Part shown: piece after piece, positions 21,214 to 32,479 of the stretch
Position numbering within the stretch: the first letter of the stretch is position 1
Layout: every line of letters starts with the position of its first letter
Source: Limnohabitans sp. Rim28
Lineage (GTDB): Bacteria > Pseudomonadota > Gammaproteobacteria > Burkholderiales > Burkholderiaceae_C
DNA length: 64,000 bases
Reading direction: 5' to 3'
Assembly: GCF_000293865.2 (NCBI RefSeq)
Contig: NZ_ALKN02000008.1
Coordinates: forward strand, 110,226 to 174,225
The notes under the pieces: generated by a model
The model's database searches: none
What the model was told of the DNA's origin: nothing
The model's input: only the letters and a program-made list of their open reading frames with translations
Made by a program: the position numbers and the translations under genes

Positions 21214-22787
21214 TGCGCTGGGGCCGTTTCGGGCGCGGGGCTTTCATCGTTTTCATTGTTTTGCGCTACGGCTTGGATGAGCTGGTCCTGTCGAGTTTTC
21301 AAAAACCTTGGATCAAACTGTTGGCCCGCGTGCTGTCGGTGGGCCGTGATTTGCGCTCGCCTCGTGCTGTGCGTTTGCGCGAAGCCTTGGAACGCTTGGG
21401 GCCCATTTTTGTGAAATTCGGCCAAGTGCTGTCCACTCGCCGTGATTTACTGGCCCCGGACATCGCCGAAGAGTTGGCCAAGCTGCAAGACCGGGTGCCA
21501 CCCTTTAGTTCAGCCATTGCTGTGGCTTCTATTGAGCGAGCATTTGGCCGCCCAGTGGACGATATTTTTGAATCCTTTGAGCGTGAACCCGTGGCCAGCG
21601 CTTCGATTGCGCAGGTGCATTTCGCCACCTTGCGCGGCAAATCCGGGGATGTCCGCGAGGTGGCGGTCAAGGTGTTGCGCCCGGGCATGTTGCCCGTGAT
21701 TGACAAAGACCTCAGCCTGATGCGCATGATGGCGGGATGGGTCGAAAGCTTGAGCACCGACGGCAAGCGCCTCAAACCCCGCGAGGTGGTGGCCGAGTTT
21801 GACAAATACCTGCACGACGAGTTGGACCTGGTGCGAGAAGCGGCCAACGCCGCGCAGTTGCGCCGGAACATGCAGGGCCTGGATCTGGTGTTGATCCCTG
21901 AGATGATCTGGGACTTTTGCCACCCTGAAGTCATCGTCATGCAGCGCATGCACGGTGTGCCCATCAGCCAGGTGGACCGTTTGCGAGAAGCGGGTGTGGA
22001 CATCCCCAAACTGGCCCGCGATGGCGTGACGCTGTTTTTCACGCAAGTCTTCCGCGATGGGTTCTTTCATGCAGACATGCACCCGGGCAACATCCAGGTC
22101 AGTTTGGCGCCTGAGACTTTTGGCCGTTACATCTCGCTGGACTTTGGCATTGTGGGCACGCTGACCGAATACGACAAAGAGTACTTGGCGCAAAACTTCA
22201 CGGCTTTTTTCCGCCGTGACTACAAACGCGTGGCCGAGTTGCACATCGAGTCGGGTTGGGTGCCCGCCGAGACGCGGGTCGATGAGCTGGAGTCGGCCAT
22301 TCGCGCTGTGTGCGAGCCTTACTTTGATCGCCCGCTCAAGGAAATTTCGCTGGGCATGGTGTTGATGCGCCTGTTTCAGACTTCACGCCGTTTCCAGGTG
22401 GAAATCCAGCCGCAGTTGGTGCTGTTGCAAAAAACCTTGCTCAACATCGAAGGCTTGGGCCGTGATCTGGACCCCGAGCTGGATCTGTGGAGCACGGCCA
22501 AGCCTTTCTTGGAGACCTGGATGCTGGAGCAAATCGGTCCCAAAAAGCTGTGGGAAGAGCTCAAGTCGCAGGCCCCGCATTACGCCAAGTTATTGCCTCA
22601 GTTGCCGCGTTTGCTGAGCGACTACCTCAAGCAGCCGCGCACCAACGATGCGGCGCAGATCGAGCACTTGTTGGCCGAGCAGCGCAGAACCAACAAACTG
22701 CTGCAAACCCTGATTTACGTTGGGCTTGGTTTTGTGGTCTCCTTGGCGGTTTTGCAACTCGCCATGCATTTGCAACTTTTCATGTGA
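21210..22787 (+). CDS. ubiB: Ubiquinone biosynthesis protein kinase-like ATPase UbiB
   Basis: UbiB is an atypical kinase-like ATPase (ADCK/ABC1 family) needed for ubiquinone synthesis. The 525-residue protein has the KxGQ motif ([15 protein letters not shown]), the alanine-rich nucleotide loop region ([13 protein letters not shown]), the catalytic-like HADMHPGNI and DFGIVG motifs, and hydrophobic segments at the extreme C-terminus ([20 protein letters not shown]) that anchor it in the membrane. It is the last of the ubi run. Confidence 0.96.
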   Translation: MMRWGRFGRGAFIVFIVLRYGLDELVLSSFQKPWIKLLARVLSVGRDLRSPRAVRLREALERLGPIFVKFGQVLSTRRDLLAPDIAEELAKLQDRVPPFSSAIAVASIERAFGRPVDDIFESFEREPVASASIAQVHFATLRGKSGDVREVAVKVLRPGMLPVIDKDLSLMRMMAGWVESLSTDGKRLKPREVVAEFDKYLHDELDLVREAANAAQLRRNMQGLDLVLIPEMIWDFCHPEVIVMQRMHGVPISQVDRLREAGVDIPKLARDGVTLFFTQVFRDGFFHADMHPGNIQVSLAPETFGRYISLDFGIVGTLTEYDKEYLAQNFTAFFRRDYKRVAELHIESGWVPAETRVDELESAIRAVCEPYFDRPLKEISLGMVLMRLFQTSRRFQVEIQPQLVLLQKTLLNIEGLGRDLDPELDLWSTAKPFLETWMLEQIGPKKLWEELKSQAPHYAKLLPQLPRLLSDYLKQPRTNDAAQIEHLLAEQRRTNKLLQTLIYVGLGFVVSLAVLQLAMHLQLFM

Positions 22788-22812
22788 CTTTTGACATCCG
22801 GAGGGTACGAAG

Positions 22813-24255
22813 GTGTTGCTGACTTTTGTGATCGCTTATTTGACGGTGACCATCTGCATTGGTTTGTTCGCAGCACGCAGGGTCCACGGGGCCAAAGACT
22901 ATCTGGTGGCGGGTCGAAGTTTGCCCCTTTACATGAACGTGGCCACGGTGTTTGCCACTTGGTTCGGTGCAGAAACTGTGTTGTCGGTGTCGGCGACCTT
23001 TGCCAAAGACGGCTTGAATGGCATTCCTGGCGACCCTTTTGGGGCCACGGTGTGCCTGGTGCTGGCTGCTTTGTTGTTTGCCAAACTGTTTTACCGCCTG
23101 AACCTTTTGACCATAGGCGACTTTTACAAGGTTCGGTACGGCAAGTCGGTCGAGGTTTTGACCAGTGTGGCGATTGTGGTGTCTTATTTGGGTTGGACTT
23201 CGGCGCAACTGACGGCGCTGGGCTTGGTCATCCATGTGTTGTCTTCGGGGGCCATTGACCTGAACCACGCCATCATGATGGGCGCTGCGGTCGTGTTGGT
23301 CTACACCGTGTTTGGCGGCATGTGGTCGGTGGCTTTCACCGACTTGTTTCAGACGGTGGTGATCGTGGTGGGCCTGATGGCCGTGGCTTTGCTGGTGGGC
23401 GACAACGCGGGTGGGTTTGACACCGTCATTGCCCAAGCAGCAGCCGACGGCAAGTTCGATATGTTCCCGTCAGACATGGATGCCGCCGCTTGGTGGGCCA
23501 TGGCGGGTGCCTTCTTTGCCTTTGCTTTTGGTTCCATTCCTCAGCAAGACGTGTTCCAGCGCATGACCAGTGCCAAGGATGAAAAAACCGCAGTGCGTGG
23601 CACGGTCATTGGCGCCATGATGTACTTTGTTTTTGCCTTCATTCCTTTGTACATCGCCTACGCGGCCTTGATCGCGCATCCTGAACTCAAGGCTTTGTTT
23701 GAGTCCGAGGATGCCCGTGCGATCCAACGCATCCTGCCCGATTTGGTTTTGGGGCAGATGCCGATGTGGGCGCAAATCTTGTTCTTTGGCGCTTTGCTCT
23801 CGGCCATTTTGTCCACCGCCAGTGGCGCTTTGTTGGCGCCCACCGCCACCTTCACCGAAAACGTGCTCAAGCCATTTGTGCCCCACATGAGCGATCGCCA
23901 GTTTTTGCTGCTTTTGCGGGTGACATTGGTCAGCTTCACAGCGTGTGCTTTGTTGTTTGCCATGAACAGCACGAGCACCATGTATGAAATGGTGCAAAAC
24001 GCTTACAACGTGACCTTGACTGGTGCATTTGTGCCCTTGGTGGCGGGGGCCTTTTGGCGGCGTGCCAACACCCAAGGGGCCTTGTTCTCGGTGGTGTTGG
24101 GGGTGGGCACTTGGCTGGTGTTCAACTTTTGGATACCCGACACCCTGATACCTGCCAACTTGCTGGGTTCTTTGTTGCCAGCGATTTTCCCCAACCGGGG
24201 ACAGTCGATCACCAGCGCTTTGGGTCACGCGGCCCATGATTCGACGGTTCGTTGA
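22813..24255 (+). CDS. Sodium:solute symporter family protein
   Basis: A 480-residue inner-membrane protein of the SSF family with about 13 hydrophobic segments (LLTFVIAYLTVTICIGLFAA at the start). Family features include KDYLVAGRSLPLYMNVATVFATWFGAETVLS, GGMWSVAFTDLFQTVVIVVG and SAILSTASGALLAPTATF. The start is GTG at 22813 with a good GGAGGGT ribosome-binding site 8 bases before it. The substrate cannot be told. It lies 25 bases after ubiB, but the product is not obviously related to ubiquinone. Confidence 0.9.
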   Translation: MLLTFVIAYLTVTICIGLFAARRVHGAKDYLVAGRSLPLYMNVATVFATWFGAETVLSVSATFAKDGLNGIPGDPFGATVCLVLAALLFAKLFYRLNLLTIGDFYKVRYGKSVEVLTSVAIVVSYLGWTSAQLTALGLVIHVLSSGAIDLNHAIMMGAAVVLVYTVFGGMWSVAFTDLFQTVVIVVGLMAVALLVGDNAGGFDTVIAQAAADGKFDMFPSDMDAAAWWAMAGAFFAFAFGSIPQQDVFQRMTSAKDEKTAVRGTVIGAMMYFVFAFIPLYIAYAALIAHPELKALFESEDARAIQRILPDLVLGQMPMWAQILFFGALLSAILSTASGALLAPTATFTENVLKPFVPHMSDRQFLLLLRVTLVSFTACALLFAMNSTSTMYEMVQNAYNVTLTGAFVPLVAGAFWRRANTQGALFSVVLGVGTWLVFNFWIPDTLIPANLLGSLLPAIFPNRGQSITSALGHAAHDSTVR

Positions 24256-24317
24256 ACGCCCGGCCAGGGCGCGCCCTTGAGCCAGTGAGCGCTGGGTCGT
24301 CATGGCTCAGCCAAGCC

Positions 24318-24323
24318 TATAAT
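24318..24323 (+). promoter_or_regulatory. Probable -10 element for the fmdB-DUF502-aspS run
   Basis: A perfect TATAAT lies 37 bases before the fmdB-like ATG. The -35 region (about 24295-24300, GGTCGT) is weak. A small inverted repeat GAAGGT / ACCTTC (24325-24330 and 24342-24347) would lie in the 5' leader. Confidence 0.45.
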
Positions 24324-24360
24324 TGAAGGTTTTCTTGCATCACCTTCAAAGGCTCTTTCC

Positions 24361-24699
24361 ATGCCCATTTACGCTTACAAATGCGACGCCTGCGGCCATG
24401 CCAAGGATGTCCTGCAAAAAATGAGCGACGATTCCCTGACCGATTGCCCGGTTTGCGGTGCGCCCAAATTCAACAAACAACTCACAGCCCCGGGTTTTCA
24501 ACTCAAGGGCACGGGTTGGTACGCCACCGACTTCAAGGGCGGCGGTGCGGCAGCCACTGCGGTGCCCGCCGCTGCAGCCACAGCCGATGCCGTGGCCTCG
24601 CCGGCACCCGCTGCCGCCCCCTCGGGTGGTGACACTTCTGGGTCTTCGACAAGCGCCAGCAGTGCAGGGGCCTGTGCTGCTTCTTGCGCCTGTCATTGA
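24361..24699 (+). CDS. FmdB-family zinc ribbon protein
   Basis: A 112-residue protein with an N-terminal zinc ribbon of the FmdB type: MPIYAYKCDACGHAKDVLQK, then LTDCPVCGAPKFNKQL, giving two CxxC pairs. The rest is Ala/Gly/Ser-rich and ends in a cysteine cluster (ACAASCACH), which might be a second metal site. FmdB proteins are putative regulators without proven function. The fmdB-DUF502-aspS order is conserved in beta-proteobacteria. Confidence 0.92.
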   Translation: MPIYAYKCDACGHAKDVLQKMSDDSLTDCPVCGAPKFNKQLTAPGFQLKGTGWYATDFKGGGAAATAVPAAAATADAVASPAPAAAPSGGDTSGSSTSASSAGACAASCACH

Positions 24700-24742
24700 C
24701 TTTGCTTGACCTTCATTGAGCCCAGCCCCACCGATTGCCCGC

Positions 24743-25414
24743 ATGAAAAACCGCAGCTTTAAACAATATTTCATCACCGGCTTGCTGGTGTGGCTGCCCA
24801 TGGGCATCACGGTGTGGGTCATCATGTGGCTGGTGGGCATGCTGGACGCCATTTTCTTGGCCGTGTTGCATGCAGCCGATACCCTGATTCCAGGCATTCA
24901 TGCCAATGCCGAATACCTGCGTGGTGTGCCAGGTTTGGGCGTCGCGATTGTGGCCGTGTTCATTTTTGCCACGGGTGTTTTTGTGGCCAATATGTTTGGC
25001 CAATGGTGGCTGCGCAAATGGCACGGCATGATGAACCGCATCCCCGTAGTTCGCAGCATCTACACCAGCGTCAAACAGGTGGCCGACACCTTGTTTTCGG
25101 GCAGCGGCCATGCCTTTTCCAAGGCGCTGTTGGTGCAATACCCCCGGCAAGGTTCGTGGACCGTGGCTTTTTTAACGGGCACCCCAGGCGGTGAAGTGGC
25201 CACCTACATGGACCAGCCCATGGTCAGTGTGTATGTGCCGACCACCCCCAACCCGACGTCAGGTTTCTTTTTGATGATGCCCAAAGCCGATGTGGTTGAG
25301 CTCGATATGACCGTGGATGACGCCCTCAAGTACATCATCTCCATGGGGGTCATGGTGCCCCCCATGCGCGGCGCCAAACCCACGGCCGACGCCCTGAAGG
25401 CCCCAGTGGCCTGA
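24743..25414 (+). CDS. DUF502 membrane protein
   Basis: A 223-residue inner-membrane protein of the DUF502 family with two strong hydrophobic segments (YFITGLLVWLPMGITVWVIMW and GLGVAIVAVFIFATGVFVA). The hallmark RIPVVRSIYTSVKQVADTLF follows, then a soluble domain with VYVPTTPNPTSGFFLMMPKADV. The function is unknown. I chose MKNRSFKQYF as the start; the frame is open nine codons upstream with a TTG start. Confidence 0.9.
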   Translation: MKNRSFKQYFITGLLVWLPMGITVWVIMWLVGMLDAIFLAVLHAADTLIPGIHANAEYLRGVPGLGVAIVAVFIFATGVFVANMFGQWWLRKWHGMMNRIPVVRSIYTSVKQVADTLFSGSGHAFSKALLVQYPRQGSWTVAFLTGTPGGEVATYMDQPMVSVYVPTTPNPTSGFFLMMPKADVVELDMTVDDALKYIISMGVMVPPMRGAKPTADALKAPVA

Positions 25415-25461
25415 GCCCCCTTTTTTACCGAATTGTTTTTTGCGATTTCTGAAAGTACAAC

Positions 25462-27276
25462 ATGTCCATGCGTTCCCATTACTGCGGTCAAGTGACCGAA
25501 GCCTTGACCGATCAAAGCGTGAGCCTGTGCGGCTGGGTGAATCGCCGTCGTGACCATGGCGGCGTGATCTTCATCGACCTTCGTGACCGCGAAGGTTATG
25601 TCCAGGTGGTGTGCGACCCCGACCGCCCCGCCATGTTCAAAGTGGCCGAAGACGTGCGCAACGAGTACTGCGTCCAAATCAAAGGGACTGTGCGCGCTCG
25701 CCCCGAGGGCACCACCAACGATGGCCTCAAAAGCGGCAAGATCGAGGTGTTGTGCCACGAGTTGATCGTCTTGAACGAATCGGTGACGCCACCCTTCCAG
25801 ATCGATGACGACAACTTGTCGGAGACAACACGGCTCACGCACCGCGTGCTGGACCTGCGCCGCCCCTACATGCAAAACAACCTCATGCTGCGCTACAAGG
25901 TGGCCATGGAAGTGCGCAAGTACTTGGATGAAAACGGCTTTGTGGACATCGAAACGCCCATGCTGACCAAGAGCACGCCCGAAGGTGCGCGCGATTATCT
26001 GGTGCCCAGCCGCGTGCACGATGGCCAGTTCTTCGCGCTGCCCCAATCGCCTCAACTGTTCAAGCAGTTGCTCATGGTGGCCGGTTACGACCGTTACTAC
26101 CAAATCACCAAGTGCTTCCGCGACGAAGACTTGCGCGCGGACCGCCAGCCTGAATTCACGCAGATCGACATCGAAACGTCCTTCCTGACCGAAGAAGAAA
26201 TCCGCGACATGTTCCAGGGCATGATCAAGCGCGTGTTCCAAAAGACCATTGGCGTGGACTTGGGCGAATTCCCGGTCATGACTTACCAAGATGCGATGCA
26301 CATTTACGGCTCCGACAAGCCGGATCTGCGCGTCAAGTTGCAGTTCACCGAAGTCACCGACGTGATGGGCGATGTGGATTTCAAAGTTTTCTCGGGTGCG
26401 GCCAACATGAAGGGTGGCCGCGTGGTGGCCCTGCGCGTGCCTGGCGGCTCGGCCGAAGGCGGTGGCATCAGCCGTGGCGAGATCGACGCTTACACCGAGT
26501 TCGTCAAGATTTACGGCGCCAAAGGACTGGCTTACATCCGTGTCAACGACCTGTCCAAAGGCCGTGATGGTTTGCAGTCGCCCATCGTCAAGAACATCCA
26601 CGATGCAGCACTGAAGGCTGTGCTGGAGCGCTCGGGCGCTCAAAACGGCGACCTGATTTTCTTCGGCGCCGACAAAGAAAAAATCGTCAACGATGCGATA
26701 GGTGCCTTGCGCATCAAGATTGGTCACAGCGAGTTTGGCAAGAAGAACGGTTTGTTTGAAAACCGTTGGGCCCCCATGTGGGTGGTCGACTTCCCCATGT
26801 TCGAACACGACGAAGAGAACGACCGCTGGGCCGCTGTGCACCACCCCTTCACCGCGCCCAAAGACGGCCACGAAGACTGGATGGTCACCGCGCCCGAGAA
26901 GTGCATCTCCAAGGGCTATGACATGGTCTTGAACGGTTGGGAAATGGGCGGCGGCTCTGTTCGTATCCACCGCGCCGACGTGCAGCAAAAAGTGTTTGAC
27001 GCTTTGAAAATCACGCCCGAAGAAGCCCAGCTCAAGTTCGGTTTCCTGCTCGACGCGCTGCAGTACGGCGCGCCGCCGCACGGCGGTTTGGCCTTCGGTT
27101 TGGACCGCATCGTCACGCTCATGACCGGCGCCGAATCGATCCGCGACGTGATCGCCTTCCCCAAGACCCAACGCGCTCAGTGTTTGCTCACACAAGCACC
27201 CAGTCCGGTGGACGAGAAGCAGCTGCGCGAACTGCATATCCGTTTGCGCAACTTGGATGCTGCCAAAGCCGCATAA
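25462..27276 (+). CDS. aspS: Aspartyl-tRNA synthetase (probably non-discriminating)
   Basis: Class II synthetase of 604 residues that charges tRNA-Asp, and in this bacterial group often tRNA-Asn as well. In order: OB-fold anticodon-binding domain (1-110; [27 protein letters not shown]), catalytic domain with motif 2 ([20 protein letters not shown]), the bacterial GAD insertion (about 300-420), and motif 3 ([22 protein letters not shown]). Whether it charges tRNA-Asn cannot be judged from this window, as no gatCAB genes are visible. Confidence 0.97.
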   Translation: MSMRSHYCGQVTEALTDQSVSLCGWVNRRRDHGGVIFIDLRDREGYVQVVCDPDRPAMFKVAEDVRNEYCVQIKGTVRARPEGTTNDGLKSGKIEVLCHELIVLNESVTPPFQIDDDNLSETTRLTHRVLDLRRPYMQNNLMLRYKVAMEVRKYLDENGFVDIETPMLTKSTPEGARDYLVPSRVHDGQFFALPQSPQLFKQLLMVAGYDRYYQITKCFRDEDLRADRQPEFTQIDIETSFLTEEEIRDMFQGMIKRVFQKTIGVDLGEFPVMTYQDAMHIYGSDKPDLRVKLQFTEVTDVMGDVDFKVFSGAANMKGGRVVALRVPGGSAEGGGISRGEIDAYTEFVKIYGAKGLAYIRVNDLSKGRDGLQSPIVKNIHDAALKAVLERSGAQNGDLIFFGADKEKIVNDAIGALRIKIGHSEFGKKNGLFENRWAPMWVVDFPMFEHDEENDRWAAVHHPFTAPKDGHEDWMVTAPEKCISKGYDMVLNGWEMGGGSVRIHRADVQQKVFDALKITPEEAQLKFGFLLDALQYGAPPHGGLAFGLDRIVTLMTGAESIRDVIAFPKTQRAQCLLTQAPSPVDEKQLRELHIRLRNLDAAKAA

Positions 27277-27294
27277 GCAGCGCATTCCTTCGTC

Positions 27295-27324
27295 AACGCC
27301 ACCTCCGGGTGGCGTTGTTGTTTT
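27295..27324 (+). terminator. Rho-independent terminator after aspS
   Basis: A 9-bp perfect stem AACGCCACC / GGTGGCGTT with a TCCG loop, followed by GTTGTTTTC, lies 19 bases after the aspS stop. This marks the end of the fmdB-DUF502-aspS transcript. Confidence 0.82.
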
Positions 27325-27395
27325 CGCGGACGATTCACAGAGGCATTGGCATGGTTTGGGGTGACCTGCTTCAGCCAAAGGCCAATCCGACAAAC

Positions 27396-27428
27396 AAAAA
27401 AGGCTTCAAAACCGAAGTCTTGAAGCCT
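27396..27428 (-). terminator. Terminator of the RRM-protein gene
   Basis: On the minus strand the stem AGGCTTCAA / TTGAAGCCT is followed directly by a run of T. It lies 80 bases after the stop of the RRM gene. A second hairpin TTCAGCC / GGCTGAA (27441-27459) stands between the stop and this terminator. Confidence 0.75.
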
Positions 27429-27507
27429 GAGATGTCTGCATTCAGCCCTGAAGGCTGAACCAGAAATTTTGCAACGGCATCGCTGCCGTTAGCGGGACTG
27501 GCAGGGC

Positions 27508-27939
27508 TTAGTAGCCGCCGCGGCCGCCGCCACCACCGCCGTAGCCGCCACCGCCGGAGCGATCGCCGCCACCGCCGTAGCCGCCGCCGCCGGAGCGACC
27601 GCCACCGCCGTAGCCGCCACCGCCGGAACGGTCACCGCCACCGCCGTAACCGCCACCACCACCGAAGCCGCCGGTACGGGGAGGACGTGCCTCCATCGGA
27701 CGGGCTTCGTTCACGGTGATGCTGCGGCCACCCAAAGATTGGCCATTCATGCCGTTGATCGCGGCTTGGGCTTCGGCATCGCTGCCCATTTCCACAAAAC
27801 CGAAACCTTTGGAGCGACCGGTGTCGCGTTCCATCATGACTTTGGCGCTGGTGATGGCGCCGAATTCGCCGAATGCCTGTTGCAGGTCTTCGTCACGAAC
27901 GGTGTACGGCAAATTGCCGACGTAAAGTTTATTGCCCAT
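27508..27939 (-). CDS. Glycine-rich RNA-binding protein with one RRM
   Basis: A 143-residue protein with a single N-terminal RNA-recognition motif (about 1-80): RNP2 is KLYVGNLPY (residues 3-11) and RNP1 is SKGFGFVEM, so both are intact. The C-terminal 60 residues are Gly/Tyr/Arg repeats (GGGGYGGGGDRSGG units), like plant and cyanobacterial cold-inducible RNA-binding proteins. GAGGAG stands before the ATG at 27939. The frame is open 44 codons further upstream, but that part is not RRM-like. The long 5' leader region could carry cold-responsive control; this is a guess. Confidence 0.93.
   Translation of the reverse strand: MGNKLYVGNLPYTVRDEDLQQAFGEFGAITSAKVMMERDTGRSKGFGFVEMGSDAEAQAAINGMNGQSLGGRSITVNEARPMEARPPRTGGFGGGGGYGGGGDRSGGGGYGGGGRSGGGGYGGGGDRSGGGGYGGGGGGRGGY
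27515..27672. repeat. Glycine-rich coding repeats in the RRM protein
   Basis: Imperfect tandem units of about 36-39 bases (CCGCCACCGCCGTAGCCGCC and variants, with GGAGCGATC or GGAACGGTC between) encode Gly-Gly-Gly-Tyr-Gly-Gly-Gly-Gly-Asp/Arg-Arg-Ser units. At least three copies are visible. Such repeats are prone to slippage, so copy number may vary between strains. Confidence 0.8.
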
Positions 27940-30561
<2,622 letters not shown>

Positions 30562-30566
30562 TCCAT

Positions 30567-30602
30567 CAAGCCCTGTTGGGCCTCAGAGGCCTTCAGGGCT
30601 TG
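30567..30602. terminator. Strong hairpin between katG and the convergent ABC gene
   Basis: Outer arms CAAGCCCTG and CAGGGCTTG, with an inner GGCCT / AGGCC pairing. There is no clear T-run on either side. It overlaps the stop codon of the minus-strand ABC gene and probably ends or stabilises both transcripts. Confidence 0.6.
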
Positions 30603-31216
30603 AGTTGACTCAAGTCCAGCACGCTGTTGGGCGTCAAGTCTTGTGGCACTTCGTAATCGGCCACGATCCATGCGCGGCTGGTGTGCGCCGCGGCATCAGA
30701 TAAAAAGTCTTTGATCACGCGCACGGAGACCTGGTCCAAAGAGACAAAGGGTTGGTCGAGCAAAGTGACGCGGGCACAGGCTGCCAAGGCGGCCACCAAC
30801 ATGACTTTGCGGCGGCTGCCTGTGGACAGCATGAACAAGGGCTTGTGCCGGTGCCGTTCCATGTCGAGGGCTTCGATCAGGTCTTGCTCAATGGCGTGCT
30901 GCCAGTTGGGATGTAGCGCTTGCAACTGGTCCCAGCAGGCTTGCACGGTGGTTTGGTCGTGCTCGCTGCCTTTCAAGTCGGCCCAAAACACCCCGTCCGA
31001 TGGCCTGTCCACGCGCCCCTGGAGGGCAGGCAAGTCGCCCGCCAGTAAACGCAACAGGCTGGTTTTGCCGCTGCCCTCATCGCCACACACCCAATGCAAG
31101 CCAGGCCACCATGCGTAAGACAGGTCATGAATGACGGTTTCACCCGAGGGGCCACCGCTCAAAACGTGGCTGCGAAGCACTGGGGGCAAAGCGCTTGTCT
31201 GGCTGGTATTTGACAT
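30593..31216 (-). CDS. Degenerate ABC-type ATPase, stand-alone
   Basis: A 207-residue single ABC nucleotide-binding domain with no adjacent permease. Walker A is intact (GDEGSGKTSLLRLLAG). The signature is altered (MLSTGSRRKV where LSGGQ is expected). Walker B reads RVTLLDQPFVSLD, with Gln in place of the catalytic Glu, and the usual switch His is replaced (WIVADYEVPQ). It therefore probably binds ATP but hydrolyses it poorly or not at all. The size recalls CcmA-type ATPases, but no cytochrome c maturation gene is near. Confidence 0.75.
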   Translation of the reverse strand: MSNTSQTSALPPVLRSHVLSGGPSGETVIHDLSYAWWPGLHWVCGDEGSGKTSLLRLLAGDLPALQGRVDRPSDGVFWADLKGSEHDQTTVQACWDQLQALHPNWQHAIEQDLIEALDMERHRHKPLFMLSTGSRRKVMLVAALAACARVTLLDQPFVSLDQVSVRVIKDFLSDAAAHTSRAWIVADYEVPQDLTPNSVLDLSQLKP

Positions 31217-31257
31217 GGCCTCATCCTACCAAGGCCTGTGCTGCCTAGAATGAGCCT

Positions 31258-31725
31258 GTGGACGAAACCATTTACAAAATTCCTGAATCCGTGTTGGTGG
31301 TGATTTACACCCCCCAGCGCGAGGTCTTGCTGATCCGCCGTGCCGATGCAGGCACCTGGCAGTCGGTGACGGGCAGCAAAGACCACGGGGCCGAAACCTG
31401 GGCCGAAACGGCCATTCGCGAGGTTCAAGAGGAAACCGGCCTGGATGCCCAACACCCTGATTGCCATTTGCAAGATTGGCAGCTTGAAAATGTGTACGAC
31501 ATTTACCCGGCTTGGCGCTGGCGCTACCACCCTGAAGTCAGCCGCAACACAGAGCGCGTGTTTGGCTTGCGTCTGCCTCAAAAAATGCCGATCACCTTGA
31601 GCCCCAGCGAGCACACCGCATGGCAATGGCTCGATTGGCAGGCCGCCGCCGACCATTGTTTTTCGGCCTCCAACGCAGAAGCCATCTTGATGTTGCCCCG
31701 CTACTTGTCGGACCCGGCGCCATGA
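31258..31725 (+). CDS. nudB: Dihydroneopterin triphosphate diphosphatase (Nudix)
   Basis: Removes pyrophosphate from dihydroneopterin triphosphate in folate synthesis. The 155-residue protein has the Nudix box GSKDHGAETWAE plus TAIREVQEETGLD at about residues 38-62, and the family start KIPESVLVVIYTP. The start codon is GTG; a TAGAAT hexamer lies 6 bases before it and there is no Shine-Dalgarno. Its TGA overlaps the ATG of the next gene. The later folE makes its substrate precursor, so two folate enzymes lie within 3 kb. Confidence 0.9.
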   Translation: MDETIYKIPESVLVVIYTPQREVLLIRRADAGTWQSVTGSKDHGAETWAETAIREVQEETGLDAQHPDCHLQDWQLENVYDIYPAWRWRYHPEVSRNTERVFGLRLPQKMPITLSPSEHTAWQWLDWQAAADHCFSASNAEAILMLPRYLSDPAP

Positions 31726-32477
31726 AGCCCGAGCGCCACGAACATCCGGTGTTGCGGGTGGCCACCTACAACATCCACAAAGGTGTGCAAGGCTTGGGCC
31801 CTGCGCGGCGCCTTGAAATCCACAACTTGGGCCACGCTGTGGAGCAGTTGGATGCCGACATGGTTTGCCTGCAAGAGGTGCGCAGCGTGCACCGCCGTGA
31901 AGAGCGATTTTTCCCCCACTGGCCCAACATTCCGCAGGCTGACTTTTTGGCCCCCGAAGGTTACGAGGCCATTTACCGCACCAATGCCATCACGCGACAT
32001 GGTGAACACGGCAATGCGATGCTGTCGCGTTGGCCTGTGTTGACGCACCAACACCGCGACATTTCAGACCACCGATTTGAACAGCGCGGTTTTTTGCACA
32101 CCCAAGTGGAGGTCGTTGACCGTGTGGTGCATGTGCTGGTGGTGCACTTGGGGCTGGTGCCTGCCAGCCGCGTGCGCCAAGTGGTCAGCCTGTTGGCGCA
32201 CATTGAGCAAGACATCCCGGCACACGCACCGGTGTTGGTGGCGGGCGACTTCAATGACTGGGGGACGGGCCTTGGCCGGCGCATGGCGCAAGCCGGGTTT
32301 CGTGAATGGCGAGAAAAGCCGACACCCACTTACCCATCGCGTCTGCCGTTGAACCAGCTGGACCATGTGTATGCCCGAGGCCTCACGCCTGTGCACGCCA
32401 TGGTGCCGACGGGCCGGATTTGGCAGCGCATGTCGGACCACTTGCCATTGGTGGCAGAGTTTGCCTGGAACGATTGA
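31722..32477 (+). CDS. Endonuclease/exonuclease/phosphatase-fold hydrolase
   Basis: A 251-residue enzyme of the DNase I-like fold: VATYNIHKGVQGLGP, VCLQEVRSV (metal-binding Glu), VLVAGDFNDWG and MSDHLPLVAEF (catalytic Asp-His). The precise substrate (nucleic acid, phosphodiester or lipid head group) cannot be told. It overlaps nudB by 4 bases and precedes clsB by 2, so it lies in a tight operon; being next to clsB, a lipid-related phosphodiesterase role is possible. Confidence 0.88.
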   Translation: MKPERHEHPVLRVATYNIHKGVQGLGPARRLEIHNLGHAVEQLDADMVCLQEVRSVHRREERFFPHWPNIPQADFLAPEGYEAIYRTNAITRHGEHGNAMLSRWPVLTHQHRDISDHRFEQRGFLHTQVEVVDRVVHVLVVHLGLVPASRVRQVVSLLAHIEQDIPAHAPVLVAGDFNDWGTGLGRRMAQAGFREWREKPTPTYPSRLPLNQLDHVYARGLTPVHAMVPTGRIWQRMSDHLPLVAEFAWND

Positions 32478-32479
32478 GC

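Noticed and set aside
25204..27393. Long open frame of 729 codons on the minus strand
   Set aside because: It lies antisense to aspS, whose protein matches its family over its full length. The antisense peptide is His/Val-rich, as expected from the mirror of GC-rich codons.
27515..27672. GC-rich repeats as a CRISPR or satellite
   Set aside because: They keep the reading frame of the RRM protein and encode its Gly-rich tail.
31210..31251. TTGACA at 31210 as -35 of nudB
   Set aside because: It is 30 bases from the TAGAAT hexamer, too far for a sigma-70 promoter.
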